From NCBI GenBank assembly GCA_023055355.1, contig JALJCS010000002.1:76651001-76715000 (forward strand): DNA of 64,000 nucleotides, in the 5' to 3' direction. Below, in pieces: positions 1 through 12,300 of this stretch (position 1 is its first letter; the number at the start of each line of letters is the position of its first letter). The position numbers and the translations under genes were made by a program. This stretch comes from Agelaius tricolor (Eukaryota; Chordata; Aves; Passeriformes; Icteridae). A model generated the notes under the pieces. That model was given only the letters and a program-made list of their open reading frames with translations. It had not been told where the DNA came from and searched no databases.

Positions 1-3000
1 AAAGTGATATGCAAAGGACAATTACCATGAGCTTGCATTATAAAACCACTGTGTAAATACATACTTACAGTCTTTGCCATTAAAATGTCACTATACTGAA
101 GATTTATTTGTGCAGCTGGTTAGTGTGTGCTGTGTTGATTTAATGTATATTTATAGTGTTAAGTACACTGACTTAAACCCCAGGAAAACTATTGTAATTC
201 TAAAAGTGGATGTGGAGGCAGCACTGTTGTAGCAGTGCCATGCTCCTCTTGTTATGCCTACCCCAGGTACAGTTTTCCTGGAGCTGCCATCCTTGTGACA
301 CACCAAACCCTAACTCCAACCCTATTGGCAGCTTGAGGGCGAGGCTGAGGTCTTAAGGTAGATTAAACTTTTGATAAAACTGAAGTTTTGGTTAAATACT
401 GTTTCTAAATGATAGAAACAGTATTTATAGCATGTGGCAGATAAATAGCTGCCTGTGGTTTACTTCCTTGAAAATTTTAACTGGTGAGTTTCCCCACATA
501 ATCCTTTTCATTTTTAAGAGTTGGATCTGACTCGTCAATTCACATGGAAATTTCCTGAAGGTCCCCACTGATAATGAGGTAAGCAAAGTCTACAGCAAAG
601 AGGATACTTTTTCTGTGTGTGGTATTCATAGTGGTTTGATTAGTGTTGTTGTGACTGTAATTTACTTGAATTTAAACTGGAAAAAAATGGTTCTGAAAAT
701 GTGAAAGCTATGATGGTGGGCTTAGTCTTCCTTCAGCTTGTGAAATCTAGGAGGGCAGCTAGCTACTGTGTGATCAGTACATCATGATGCTGACTGGTAA
801 AACACTTTCCATTCCTTGTATCTCTGTAAAAGATCAAGTAAAATAACAACTGAAATTAAACACATTTTCCACACTGAGGTGGTATTTGCTTTTTGACATT
901 CTTCCCTGTAGGCAGCATAGTCTGGAAAGAGCTTTTACATTTCTACTGTAAACAGGTATTCACATTGATGGTTGAGAAAAGGGTATAAAATACATATCTC
1001 TCCCTGTGCATCTCCACCTGAAAACCAGGCGTCTTATACATAGATATACATGCACCCTTTTATGGTCATGTGTATGTTTTTAAAAATTCACACTACCTGC
1101 ATGTCTTTACTAGTATAAAGACTTCCTTTTTTTGGTTTCTTTCAGTCTTGTGCCTCCACCAAAAAATTTTAGTGCCTTCATTTTTATGGATATTAAGGAC
1201 CAAATCTAGTTGTGGTTTTTTTGCAGTTCACCAGATTGACTATATTTCCACAATGGCAGGAATCTCTTTGTTGTCAAGACAAGATGTTCAGATTGAAAGA
1301 AGCTATGGTTGCATGATGATGATTTTATATCTCAAACAACTTTACTGTGATTTTGCTGTTGGACTTAAACATGACAGACCCTGTTACCTACTAAAGATTC
1401 TGAAAAATTTGGGGATATGGCACTTTTTTCCCTGAGCACTTGATAGTCTCTGATTCTTAGTTGTGTCTTTGGAGCTGCATAAAATATTTTAGAAAATGAG
1501 TTTTCATTCAGTAATCACAATGCCTTTGTCCCTGCTTCTTATTTTGTGGATTTTTTCAAGCTTTTACATAAAAAATATAAGGGACATTTGGTTATAATAG
1601 CCTTTTTAAAAGGAATATTTTGCCAGAATATTTTGCACTATCCACATTGCAGGAATGAAGGACTTTGGTAGTAATCTCTTCAATTGTGTTTGGTCTTACT
1701 GAAGCAAGTATTTTTTTCTGAAATGCATCAGGTGCTTAGATTCTGGCTGAGATCCTGTTTTGCCTGCTGTCACACTGGCAATGTAATGATATACTTGCTC
1801 AGATCTATTGGTAATGAGTGCTACAACCATGGAAACCAACAGCCCTTGAAATCCTCTGTGTATTCTCCTGCCAGCCTCAACCAACCCTTCCTTGTTAGCA
1901 TGTGCCTCACTCTAGGTGGGCTGTTCCTGAGCATCTGAGCTCTTTTGGAAGTTGTTACCTATGGTTTTAGATGTTTGTTGACACAATTTTATATTAAGAG
2001 AGCTGCATGAAAGTACTTGTATCCAGGTATTACAACATGTTGACACTAGCCAGCTGACTGAACTGAGGAGCAGAGCTGCTGAGAGCTTTTCTGGCAGTTT
2101 GAGGGAAGGAGGGAGAGAGGGAGGGAGTGCTTGGAGTTTGATGCTTCTGAGTCACCTGGATTTTTATTTCAATGTTGTGCTACTGTTGGTGCCCATGTGG
2201 TGATGACACATCATGAGTGTAACACCAGGATAAACTCTACTGCTCTTTTGAACGTAAATGACATTTCTTTTCAGCCCTAGCAGTTTAACAAAGCCACCCC
2301 ACACCTGAAACATTTCAATGCTTATTTGCTATTTTCACTGAGCTTCCTCTTTTCTCCACTTGCTTGTGGGACCTGAGCAACTTTATGAAGGTGGTCCTCT
2401 TCCAAGCCCCTGGCTTTGCCTAAACCCAGTGGAGTTTTCTGTGTGGAAGTAATGCAGAGGCAAAAGTTTGGCAGAGGAGGAAGGAAAAGAGGGGGTGATT
2501 TTGAAAGATTCTCCTTAGACACAATAACACTGTGCTACTCTTCTGTACCTTTCTTAGCATGTGGATTCTCTGGGGCCAGGTGAAGCCCAGGTCCATCCTA
2601 GGTGCTGAATCCATTTTTTAGCAACAAGGATGACTAGCATGGGATGACTGTCATCCATCTGAAACAGAACCTGCATCAGAAATGCCTGTTAAAAGTGGTT
2701 CCTAGCTCTAGATCCTGAACCACAGAGATTACTGGGAGAGCAGTATTTCTCATGACCCAAAAAGGATTATTCTAATAGAATTCTTACAGAATTATCTCCT
2801 GTTGGAAGATGAGTGCCAGGCCTAGGAGTATTCCCTGACACCTCCAATTTTACAAGCACAGGTAGTATTAGGTTCAGTGGTCTGCTGCATTCAGGATTAG
2901 TCTATGTGCATTTTTTATGCTGGGTATTTCCTCTAATATTTCAGCTTCCCCCTTCCCCCTGCTCCTAGGTTTTAACCTTTATTTTGGTTTTCAGCCTAAA

Positions 3001-3164
3001 ATGCTGCTGTTCTTGGTGTTTCCCATAAAATTAGTTCAGCTGAGAGAAAGCTGAAAAAATTTCTTTCAGCAGTGAATTAGAGCAAGTTTTTCTTCCCTTT
3101 TATTTTCTCTTTCAAAATTTAAACTAATATGCAAGTGCAGCAGATTGATGCAATGCCAACAGGT
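1..3164. other. Gene-free unique sequence
   Basis: AT-rich single-copy sequence without a recognisable gene or repeat family. All open frames are short, lack coding character and have no supporting splice sites. It contains a perfect inverted repeat at 393-427, annotated separately, and a 60-nt segment at 519-578 with a good acceptor before it and a good donor after it but stops in all three frames. A G/A-rich patch near 2100-2130 is low-complexity. Confidence 0.6.
393..427. repeat. Perfect 15-bp inverted repeat with 5-nt loop
   Basis: The arm taaatactgtttcta at 393-407 is the exact reverse complement of 413-427, separated by aatga. Transcribed from either strand it would form a stable short hairpin. 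It is shorter than a typical pre-miRNA stem, and the flanks do not extend the pairing. It could be a cruciform-prone site or a remnant of a small inverted-repeat element. Confidence 0.85.
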
Positions 3165-3707
3165 CAGGAGAGGGGATTCTGCCCCTCAGCTCTACTCTGC
3201 TGAGACCCACCTGGAGTTCTCTGGGATCCCCAGCACAGGAAAGACATGAACCTGTTGGAGTGAGCCCAGGGGAGGCCAGCAAGATGATCAGAGGGATGGA
3301 CCACCTCTCACACAAGGAAAGGTGAGGGAATTTGGTTTGTTTAGCCTGGAAAAGAGAAGTCTTTTTGCTATTTTCTGCCTTCCAGTACCTGAAAGGACTG
3401 TACAAGAAAAATGGAGAAGGACTTTTTACAAGAGCATGTTGTTATAGGAGCAATAGAATCAAATGGAAAGAGAGTAGGCTTAGATTAGATATCAGAAAAA
3501 ATTCTTTACTGTGAGGATGGTGAGGCACTGGAACAGGTTGCCCAGAGAAGTTGTGGATGCTTTGTCCCTGAAAGTGTTCAAGTCCACGTTGGATGGAGTC
3601 TGAGTGAGCTGATCTAGTGGAGGTGTCCCTGCCTATGGCAGGGGAGTTGGAACTAGATGATCTTTAAGGTCTCTTCCAACCCAAACCATTCTATGATTCC
3701 ATGATTC
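3165..3707 (+). mobile_element. CR1 LINE 3' end (5'-truncated)
   Basis: This is a chicken-repeat-1 non-LTR retrotransposon copy truncated at its 5' side, the usual state in birds. It retains the decayed C-terminal part of ORF2 (reverse transcriptase polyprotein): the plus-strand peptide around 3370-3510 includes FQYLKGLYKKNGEGLFTRAC and later RLRLDIRK, both hallmarks of the CR1 ORF2 tail. Then come the conserved 3' segments (ggaacaggttgcccagagaag; cttccaacccaaacc). It ends in the ATTCTATG-type 3' repeat (ttctatgattccatgattc), the mark of a CR1 terminus. Frameshifts and stops make it non-functional. The left boundary is approximate. Confidence 0.93.
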
Positions 3708-6700
3708 AGGGCACCTCCTGGAGTGTAACAAATCTGCTAGGTCTGTAATTTCAGTTCCCAGAAATGCATAATGTGTTGGAGCTCTGTCCTCTAGCTTGAA
3801 TAGCTACAATTCTTTCCAAATAGCTGTCAAGCTGTCATTCATGACAGAGTCATAAAGGAGAACAACATTCATTACTTAACTACAAGAATGCAAGGCAAGG
3901 TCTAGATAATCAAGTGGATGCACAGAACCAGGTGGGAAATGTGGGAGTTAGAAATGTTATACTTTTACGTTTACTTTTTTTGTGGTTTGTGTTGGCAGTT
4001 AAATAAGGGGAAAATTGGCATGTTTATTTGACAACATCTATGTGTTTTGAAATCAAATTAAGGTGCAGCCTATCTGTAATGAAATGAGGAGTTAAGACTT
4101 GTAAGAACTTAGCATACTTAGTAGCATACAGCATTGCATTCATAACAGGAAAAATAGCCCAGATTTCCAGCTCCAGGTTTGAAAACCTTCCAAGGAAAAA
4201 TTTTGCCTAGATTTTTTGATTCTAATAGTTAAACCTCAGTAATTTTTTTAGTAAGTGCAATTACTTCTCATTCATTTAGGAGCAGGTATTTCCTGATAAG
4301 TATTATGTTGAAAGTCTCTGACTTTTAGCAACAGTGCTTACGCTTCGAGGAATTTATAGTAAGCCAGAATGAATCAACGTGTTAATCATTTTTTCAGGCA
4401 TAAACACATGGCCTTTTCTTCCTGCTTGTATAAACAATTAGCATGTGTCATCTGAGAATAACGTAAGGCATATTTTCGTCACAAATGTAACAGTTTGTGG
4501 TGGGGTAAATTCTAGAAAATAGTCTAAAAAAAAAAAAGGCCCAAAAAAACCCAAACCAAACCAGACCAAAAAACCAAAACAGAAATGAAGGTGGAATATT
4601 TTCTTGAGCAATATATATGCAAAACCTGTATTAAGTGAGGGCTCTGTTTACACAGGTGCAACACTCCTACAGTTTCAATTTGTCTGAATGCCTATAGGTC
4701 ATTAACATGACCCTTTCACAAGTGTTTACAAGAGTGGAGCAGAAGGAACTTTTCTGTGGCTGTCTTCCATGAACACACTGACACTTGGTCAATATAGGAA
4801 ATGCCTGTAAAGAGTGAACTGGCTTGGGGTTACCCCAGCTCACCTTTGTACAGGGTAAAATAACCCAGAAGGGCTGAGATTGTAGTTGGGCTGGAGCAGA
4901 AAGATTCGGTTTGGAGCGCATTTGAAGTGATCTGAGGAATGAAGGTGTTTCTCTGGAGTGCAGTTCAGAAAACTGGACACATCAACATGATTCAGTTTTT
5001 GCTGGAAATGGCAAAAATGTAATATTATCATCTTGGGTAAAGCACATGAGAAGAAGATATCCCAACAATCACTCCTAATGCTGTTAGATCTTTGGTGTCC
5101 TTTAGGCATCCCAATGGCATCTCCTGAATCTGCTGAATTTAGAAGTATGTGAGATAAGTGAAAAACTTTTCATTGTACTCAGACATCAGTGTGAACAGGC
5201 TCAGAACTTCCATGGTATAGCAAAACAGTACCAGATTCCATATTTTTCCATTACAAAATACAGTTTTATGCTTAAGAAAACCTCCTAATTAATTTTTCAC
5301 TATAATGAAGCTTTAGTACACCACAGCTGCATGCATGATGGTCATCTCGTTCTTCTGGCTAAATGGAAATCCCTGAAGAAATTTGCTGGAGTTCACTCTG
5401 ATCATTCTGTGGGTAACAAGGCCCACTGTCTCTTAGAATGCCTTGATATACTTTTATATTAAAAAGAATAATCCCTTCTTGTTAATAAGAGGCTTGCACA
5501 TCTTATTCCTTTTCCAATGCAAAGAGCTTGGAAAAAGGCAAACTCCTGCAAAAGACTTAGACTGGTTCTTAAAACTGCGTATTCATGTTGTGGTCATCTG
5601 GTAGAACTGCATGCCACTTTTCTACTGTATTCTTTTCAAGTATGTTGTCAGTATTACTGTATGTTTCACATGCCACCTTGTGGTCTTCTAGGAAAAAGAA
5701 AAATTGTGTATGATTTGGCAAACTGGAAATACATTTCTGTGTAAATATTTTCACTAAGTGAAAAATTCTAGTATAGATTCATATCTCAGTAAATTTACTG
5801 AAGCCAAGTTTTCAAGAGTTTTATAGAGTACCTTTTAAGAGTATCAAATACAAATTAGTTTAGAACATGACCTTCAAGCTGAAGGCATTTCTGTTGTAGT
5901 AGTTGTGCTGTACATATGTGCAAAATAAAAGAGGAAATATGCAGGATGTGAATCCTTTTCATCTCTAGCATAGAAGCATGGGCAAGGAAACAACTGTGAT
6001 TTAGTCAGTACTGACTTTTCAGGAGCTGTTGTCATGAGAAATTGATTCTGGAAAATCTATCAAGTTGTTATGATTATAGAAGATTTTCACTACCTAAAAA
6101 AAGAGTTAGATTTTCAAATTGGAAAACACTGTAGTTTTAAAACAATTAAGAAGTTTGTTTTCCTGTTGCACCTTGAGTGAGTGTCCAAATGGGAAATTAA
6201 TCTCATCTACGTTTCAGGTAAATGAGAAATTCTGAGACAAGTTGAGATTGGAAAATTTAGTCTAACCTATTTCTGTAAGGCTAGAAGGGTTTAAAGTACT
6301 TGTAGGAAAATACTCGATATTTTTTTTTTTATTCATTATTTCTTTAGGATTCAAAGGCCTAAGCTTGGGTTAGAAATATTTTTACTTCAAATAACACAAA
6401 CAACCCAAAAGACATATTCTGTTTCCTTAAATAGTGTCTAAATTGATCAAAGATAATTGAAGAGTACAAGGGATAGATGGGAAAGAGGGAGAGAAAAACA
6501 AGGAGGAGGACAGGTAAGATGAGTTTTATGCATCTGATATTTAAAAAAAATCTTCCAGTGTCCTGATTATTCATTTATTTTTCAACTGTCCAATTCTTTT
6601 TAGTAAGACCATCAACTTGGACTGACAGGAAGGAGATAATAGCTTTAGGTTGGCTTATGTAAGATGTTAAACTCACTAAAAATTTCTGTGCTTATGAATG

Positions 6701-7113
6701 TACATCATCATACGTTGCACTTCTAAAAGTCTGCTTTTTATGTGCTATGTCTACCTGACATTTAAAAAGAATTATCAGCCTTTTCTGATATCTAAGTGTC
6801 TCATACTTTTTTGAAAACCATGGTCATTGTACATTTTGGAGTACAAATTGAGATTTTCTTTTTATTCTGTTGTAGAGTAGATGCCTGCTTCTAAGCTTTT
6901 GGTTTCCTTTGCAGCAGTCTGTTTTGGTGTTAGATAAATAATACAGATGATTAATTGCTTTATTGATGGAAATGGCCAGGAGACCTAGAGAGACACATAC
7001 AGAAGAATAAATTGGGCTGTAATTGGTCTGTGACCTTTCAGAAGTTCTTTTGTGTAATGCTCTCACAGGGATGGGCTTGCTGGGAGGAGCTGATTTTGCG
7101 CTGTATAAAGTAG
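3708..7113. other. Gene-free sequence
   Basis: There is no gene, RNA gene or dispersed repeat I can recognise. It contains an A/C-rich simple tract at 4525-4581. A minus-strand segment ending at about 4852 has splice-like edges (ctttctgctccag acceptor, caaag/gtgagc donor) but would be only about 47 nt long, and I do not call it an exon. Confidence 0.55.
4525..4581. repeat. A-rich/AAACC simple repeat
   Basis: A12 run followed by irregular AAACC and AAAACC units. This is ordinary low-complexity sequence of the kind common in avian introns. Confidence 0.8.
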
Positions 7114-7700
7114 TGATGGGATGACCTTTATTCTCTCCAGGTGCCCATCCAGCTGCTCTATCACTCCTCAGCAGGGCCCAGGGGAGGATTGTAGAATGAA
7201 GAAGAACTCATGTGCTGAGATGAAGGCAGTTTAATAAAGAAAAAGGAAAGGCTGCACAAGGAAGCAAAAGGAAACACAAAGATCTATTCTCTACTTCTCA
7301 TGAGCAGGTGATATCCAGCCAATGTCTGGGAAATAGGGCTTTGGTATGTGTAGTGGATTCTCTGGAAAATAAATACCTAAATGGCAAATGCCCCTCTTTC
7401 TTCTTCTTTCTCTTAGTTTTATTGCTGAGTACAATGTTATTTGGTATGGAAGATCTCCTTGGTCAGCTTGAGTCAGCTGTCCTGTCTTTGTCCTCTCCCA
7501 GCCTCTTGCCCACCCCCAGCCTACTGGTCTTTAAGGGTCTGGGGGGATGTTGGAGAGACAGCCTTGATGCTGTGGGAGCAGTGCTCAGGAGTAGCCAAAA
7601 CACTCGTGTGTACACTGACACCTTTCTAGCTACAGGTAAAAAGCACAGCACTGAGAACTGCTGTGTGAAGGTTGACTCCATCCCAGCCACACTCAACACA
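7114..7700 (-). mobile_element. ERVL-like endogenous retrovirus LTR
   Basis: Read on the minus strand, the element starts near 7700 with TGTGTTG. It passes through a U3 with the familiar avian ERVL order: a block ending in gctgggatggag; a motif resembling gacagctgac...ccatacca; and an A-rich TATA-like caataaaa. It then reaches an R/U5 with ttattaaactg, the usual poly(A)-signal region of this LTR group, followed by ctgctgaggagtgat and gggcacctgg. It ends near 7114 as ...ccatca. This order matches the well-known avian ERVL LTR type as I remember it; the subfamily is not determined. The copy is old, with many substitutions. The frames of 147, 62 and 81 codons that cross it are chance readings of LTR sequence, not genes. 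Confidence 0.78.
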
Positions 7701-8215
7701 ATCTCCATGCCTTATTTCATACCATTTGCATCATGCTTATGTCCCACATAATTCAATATAATTATACATACTTTGTCCTTTTGTATTTAAATCTCATTAC
7801 TGAAATCTCTTCTTAGCAACACAGCTTATGCTACATTATTTAAATTATCTTTATACTCAATGTACAGATTTATTCATTCTCATTATTATCCTGGGTCCCT
7901 TAACAGATACTTATTATTCTCCCATTCCATGGGCCTCCTCTGCTCCTCCAAATGTTTATAAATACAGACTATGTTTTGGGCCCAGCTGCCATCATTTTAC
8001 ATCTTTGTACATTCTTTGGGAGCTTGAGAGACATCTCCCTTGCCTCCTGTGCTGTTTATCTCTGTCAGTGCACTGAGGAGCTCCAGGAAGGGCACTGCTG
8101 TGGGTCTGTGCTGGAATCCTGTCAGCTGCAGAAAGTCTTTTCATACTTCAGCCTCCTGTGTACTCACCAAAATCTGCTATGTGTTTCATCTGCTTAAACC
8201 CCATTGTAAATATCC
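7701..8215 (-). mobile_element. Possible ERVL internal remnant next to the LTR
   Basis: Immediately upstream of the minus-strand LTR start is a purine-rich stretch (minus strand ataaggcatggagat) where a polypurine tract would lie. This fits a 3' LTR with some 3' internal sequence left on its right. No gag, pol or env motif could be read and all frames are broken. The extent is a guess; the right limit is where similarity to remembered copies fades. Confidence 0.4.
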
Positions 8216-8736
8216 ATTACTTTAGTACTCTCAATTAGTTTTCTTACAGAAATGCTGTAGAAATAATTTATTTCCAATGTAGCATATCAGGCAATAATGA
8301 CTTGGGAACATCAGAACAAGAAAACAACAAGCAAATGCAACAGGGTGTTTTTGCATACCATATGAATTTGAGAAGGGGGTTGCTTATCCCTATGGGCTAT
8401 TATTACAATGGTAAAAACGGTTTCCTTTTCTGAATTATTCTTCAGTTCCTCCAAAATCTCACCCCATATGCAGAAGCTGTTACATGTCATGCAGATCACT
8501 CCCTCCTTGAAATCTGAAGATCAAAGTCTTTGCATTGGACTCTTAGCATGTTCCCTCAGTATAGCTCTAGATAATGATGAAAGCTTCCTATTGAAGGCAC
8601 AGCCTGCAGATGCAGGGCATGATATGGAAGTGTGTTTGAGCAGAGTATGTGCTCTGAATGAGAGCCATGTTTGCACTCATACCTGTGAAGAGTTCCAGTG
8701 ATATCTGAAGTTTGTCCCTGATGGAAGGTGTCTGCC

Positions 8737-8796
8737 CTCACACCTAAGGCTACACACCTTAGCCTTAGGCTACACAGCTAAGCCTTCATGTGTGAG
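8737..8796. repeat. Imperfect 60-nt hairpin with internal duplication
   Basis: Outer arms ctcacac (8737-8743) and gtgtgag (8790-8796) are exact reverse complements, with aaggct/agcctt pairing inside. The interior also carries a near-direct duplication of aggctacacacctt and aggctacacagcta, plus a perfect 8-bp inverted repeat (ctaaggct/agccttag). It can fold in more than one way. No function is evident. Confidence 0.7.
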
Positions 8797-8989
8797 CAGC
8801 ATTTTTAAATGTAGAAATGAAACACACTAATGAAAAAATAGAGAAGTAAAAAGGATTTAGAATTTTTAGCATAAATCCTGTCTCACTGTGGCAATGGGCA
8901 CTGGGAAGGGAGTGAAGAAAGAATCAACATATTAGGAACATGATTTAGTGAGCACCAAAACCACGAGTGGTTCATTGAATAACTGACAA

Positions 8990-9380
8990 TGATCTCCCTC
9001 TCCTGCTGCCCGACAGAGCAAACTGTGAGCTGAAGCTGCACGCTGACAATCAATGTGTAATGAATCTGTAATGAATCTGTAATGAATCTGTAATGAATCT
9101 GTGGCTGCTGTGCAAGCAGTGCCAGCTGTCGAGCACCGTGTGCCCCTCGCATTGTCCGCACATTGGCATTGCCACCGCAGCAGGGGTTTCGTGCCAATAC
9201 ACAGCAGCGTTTAACAACAATGGCCACTCGATGGCACTGTTGCCATTCAAATCCGTACTTGAAAAGACTTCAGCTGTGTTTTGATATTCGCGAGGATGTG
9301 AATGTGGCATTTCAGATGAGCAGCTTGACACATCTTGGCAAACTGCTGTTTAAATAATCAGCTTTATTAAACACACTCGA
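8990..9380. other. CpG-retaining, exon- or enhancer-like unique block
   Basis: In a window where CpG is rare outside the 14-kb island, this block keeps about 14 CpGs in 390 bp, including tcgcgagg and actcgagg. It includes the 11-bp tandem repeat at 9056-9102. The right part holds ataatcagctttattaaac, an AT-rich homeobox-like stretch following a more GC-rich half. Frames on both strands are short (up to 114 codons, minus) and the repeat lies inside them, so I do not call a protein. Options are a conserved noncoding element, an unmethylated regulatory site, or a recent insertion. The sequence alone does not decide. Confidence 0.4.
9056..9102. repeat. 11-bp tandem repeat, about 4.3 copies
   Basis: The unit tgtaatgaatc is repeated perfectly four times (9056-9099), followed by a partial tgt. 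The copies are identical, which suggests recent expansion. In protein frames it produces an artificial 11-residue period. Confidence 0.95.
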
Positions 9381-12300
9381 GGACAGATTTTTCTTCTGTG
9401 TGTTCCTCAAGTACTTGTAGAACTTAAGTATAAAAAATGTTGTGATCTACATTTCTTATTTTTCATAGAATCCCTTTAAAATATACACAGGCTAATTTAA
9501 GGTGCCATCTGTATTACAAATCTATTGGTAGAAGCTTTTACATTTCAGTATATTTTTAGTGACTATTCTTTGTACACAAGCACATTCCAAGAGATCTTTC
9601 GGTCTTTTAATTTTTTATAGAGATGTTTATTTGATGCATTTTTAAGTATTCATGTACATTTTGTATTGCTAGAGAAGAACACATGACTTTTTGGTAGAGC
9701 AACTGGATAAAATTATTATCATCTTTGGTAATTATTTGCCATAAATTTCTATTAATGATTGTATTAGAGTTAAAAGATATGAAAAATATTTTAAAATAAT
9801 CTCTCAGATATTATTTCTCTCCTAGTATATTACCTAATTTGCATTTGAAAGAAAAATCAAAGTAAATGCTGATCAGCTTTTGCATTAGTTGATCAAATTC
9901 TGGGTTTCTTAACTTCAGGTCAGTACAGGGGGTTTAAGAGGGCAAGAAAGAGATTAAAGAGAAGTCTATTTCAGTGTACTCATGAATTTCAGCCTGGGGA
10001 GGAAGTGCCAGAAAGACTGAGCCATTTAGGTATGACTGTCTAAATCCCTGAAGAACTTTACAAAGAGTGAAGAAATTTCAGACCTTCATACATTTCTCTG
10101 AGTCAGGTATTTCTTTTATGGCTTCTACAGAAAATGCATGAAGTCTTGAAGACCAGACACGTGTTGACACATATGATTCACTCTTAGCATAGCTTGAGCC
10201 CCTGGGAACCTTATTTATCTGTATTGAAATTGCTCTGTCCTTCCCTTCCCCTTGGTGCCAAAGCTTTTATGAGAGAGTTTGTGCTGCCTTTGCCAAAGAA
10301 GCTCTATCCTGAAGAGGGGATATTTTTATGTATGTTTTCTGTCTTGATCAGTGACAGAACAGCTTGGAAGCCACATAGTCTTGCAAAACAAGGATAACCA
10401 CCAAGGGAAAGGTACTAAGTTCTGTGGCAGTTTGATGAAACACATCTTGAAGGATATCTTGGAAATAAATCTTTAATTGTATTCCTTAAAAAATTTTTAT
10501 TAAGAAAAAATGCTGAACTTTCTAGACATCTGCAAGTGTGCGTTTAAGGCAGGTGTTCAAACTATGAATGTACTGCTCTGACTATTTTTTATCAGTAACA
10601 GAAGTTTTAATACTGTTAATAAATGCTTTAAAAATAAGGTTTGAAATTCCCTCCATACCTTTTGTTAGTAAAGATGGAAAAACAGAGTGCAATTTGGAAG
10701 TACATAACTTGAGACATCTCATTTAAATTATTGAAAATAAAATTTAAAAAACCCAAAACACCTTACAAAAAAACCAGTACTTCCTTGCTGAAGTGTTCCT
10801 GTTGCCTCTGTAGCAGACATAAAGATTCAAGTTAAAGGACAGCAAAACAGAAATAAGCAGCCTTGGGGGTAGTGAATTTCTCATCTTTGTCATTGGTTTA
10901 TCTTATATTCTCACAGAGTTTAAACTCTAGGAAGTGTTTCTTAAAGAAGGTATTTTATTTTGCCATACTATGAAAATCTAACCTTTTAAGGCCAAGAAGA
11001 TAACTTTTCATAGCTTGTCTTTTCCAGATGAGCACTCAGTTTAATTGAGGGACTTGTTCTTTTGGAAAAAAATATTAAAAAATTTAAGAATTGCATAGCC
11101 TTATATCTGAAATATGTTTTCTCTTCTTGATTTTGATAAAAGCATTGTTGAATAAAGATCACAAAGAAGTTTCCAAAATCCTGTGGCCTACCTGTGCTGA
11201 AAGAAGATTTTTTTGGGGGGACTTAATTAATGAAGGAAGCTGCTGAATCTCCTGCATCAAAAAACAGTGCAGGTGAGGGCATTCTACAAATAAAACTTCA
11301 CCACCATAAGTTGACAGCTAATACAATATTTGGCTTGCTGGTAATTTTCTGTCAGTCATTTTTCATGTGCTTGCATTAGACTTTTCATGTGCTTTCATTG
11401 CATCAATTGGGTAAAATATTCTGATTTATTTAAGCTTGGCATCCATTGGAAGTGCTGCCTGCAGCACCACCACCTGAGCCTTGACAGCAGACAGAAACAA
11501 TAAAACATCTGGAGGAGCAGGAAAAGGATATGTTGCATGAACTTGGGCATTACTCAAGAGACATGAGTTGTAGATTTGTCACTGACAGGTGTTTCAGAGC
11601 ATTGATGAAGCCCCTTGGCCCAGAGGAGGTCAGGTAATGTTGCTCTGGAATGCCATTCTAGCTGGGTGTACTCACAATGTCTCTGTGTGTTGGTGTTTCT
11701 CAGTGTTTGTGTGCTCTTTCCAGAAGGTTTGTCTTTGTTTTTAGGACTATAGTGTTCTGATTTTCCAAGGAGCAGGAAGTGAGTTTTGCTTTTCTTTCTG
11801 TTGACTCCTTGAGGGTCTGAAATGTCTGTTATTTGAGTACTCATTGAAAGCCTTGTGTTCCTTCTAAAAAGTCTTTAAAGCTTTAGAATATTCAGTTGGA
11901 AATGACTTAGAAGGATCATTTAGTTCAAGTGCCTGTGACAGCAAATGCCAGCACAGTTTGCCCATAGAAAGGCTTGGATATGTAGGCATGTCACAGCACT
12001 GAAAAGCAGGGAGATCTCTTTCTTTATAGTTATAACTTGTACTTATATGCAAAATAATAAAATACTTGAATTTTTGGAGACTGGGTTCTCTTCCTAATTG
12101 TTAATGTAGAAGGGCTTGCTAAATTTTAAAATAGCCCACTGACAACCGGCTAGTACTGTTGATTCCTAATGTCTTAGCAGTATCTGGAAGATCTGTAGCC
12201 TGGCTTCCAAAGACACATTTTCCAGGGCCCTGTATTGTATTTCCAATGAAATACAGCAGTGGCTTTGCTGTGGCAGCAACTCTATAAAAAAGGGGATTGT

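Noticed and set aside
4852..4898. 47-nt minus-strand segment with splice-like borders
   Set aside because: Very short, no conservation information, no recognisable peptide; such pairs are expected by chance.
7308..7751. 147-codon plus-strand frame
   Set aside because: Lies inside an ERVL-like LTR on the opposite strand; chance frame.
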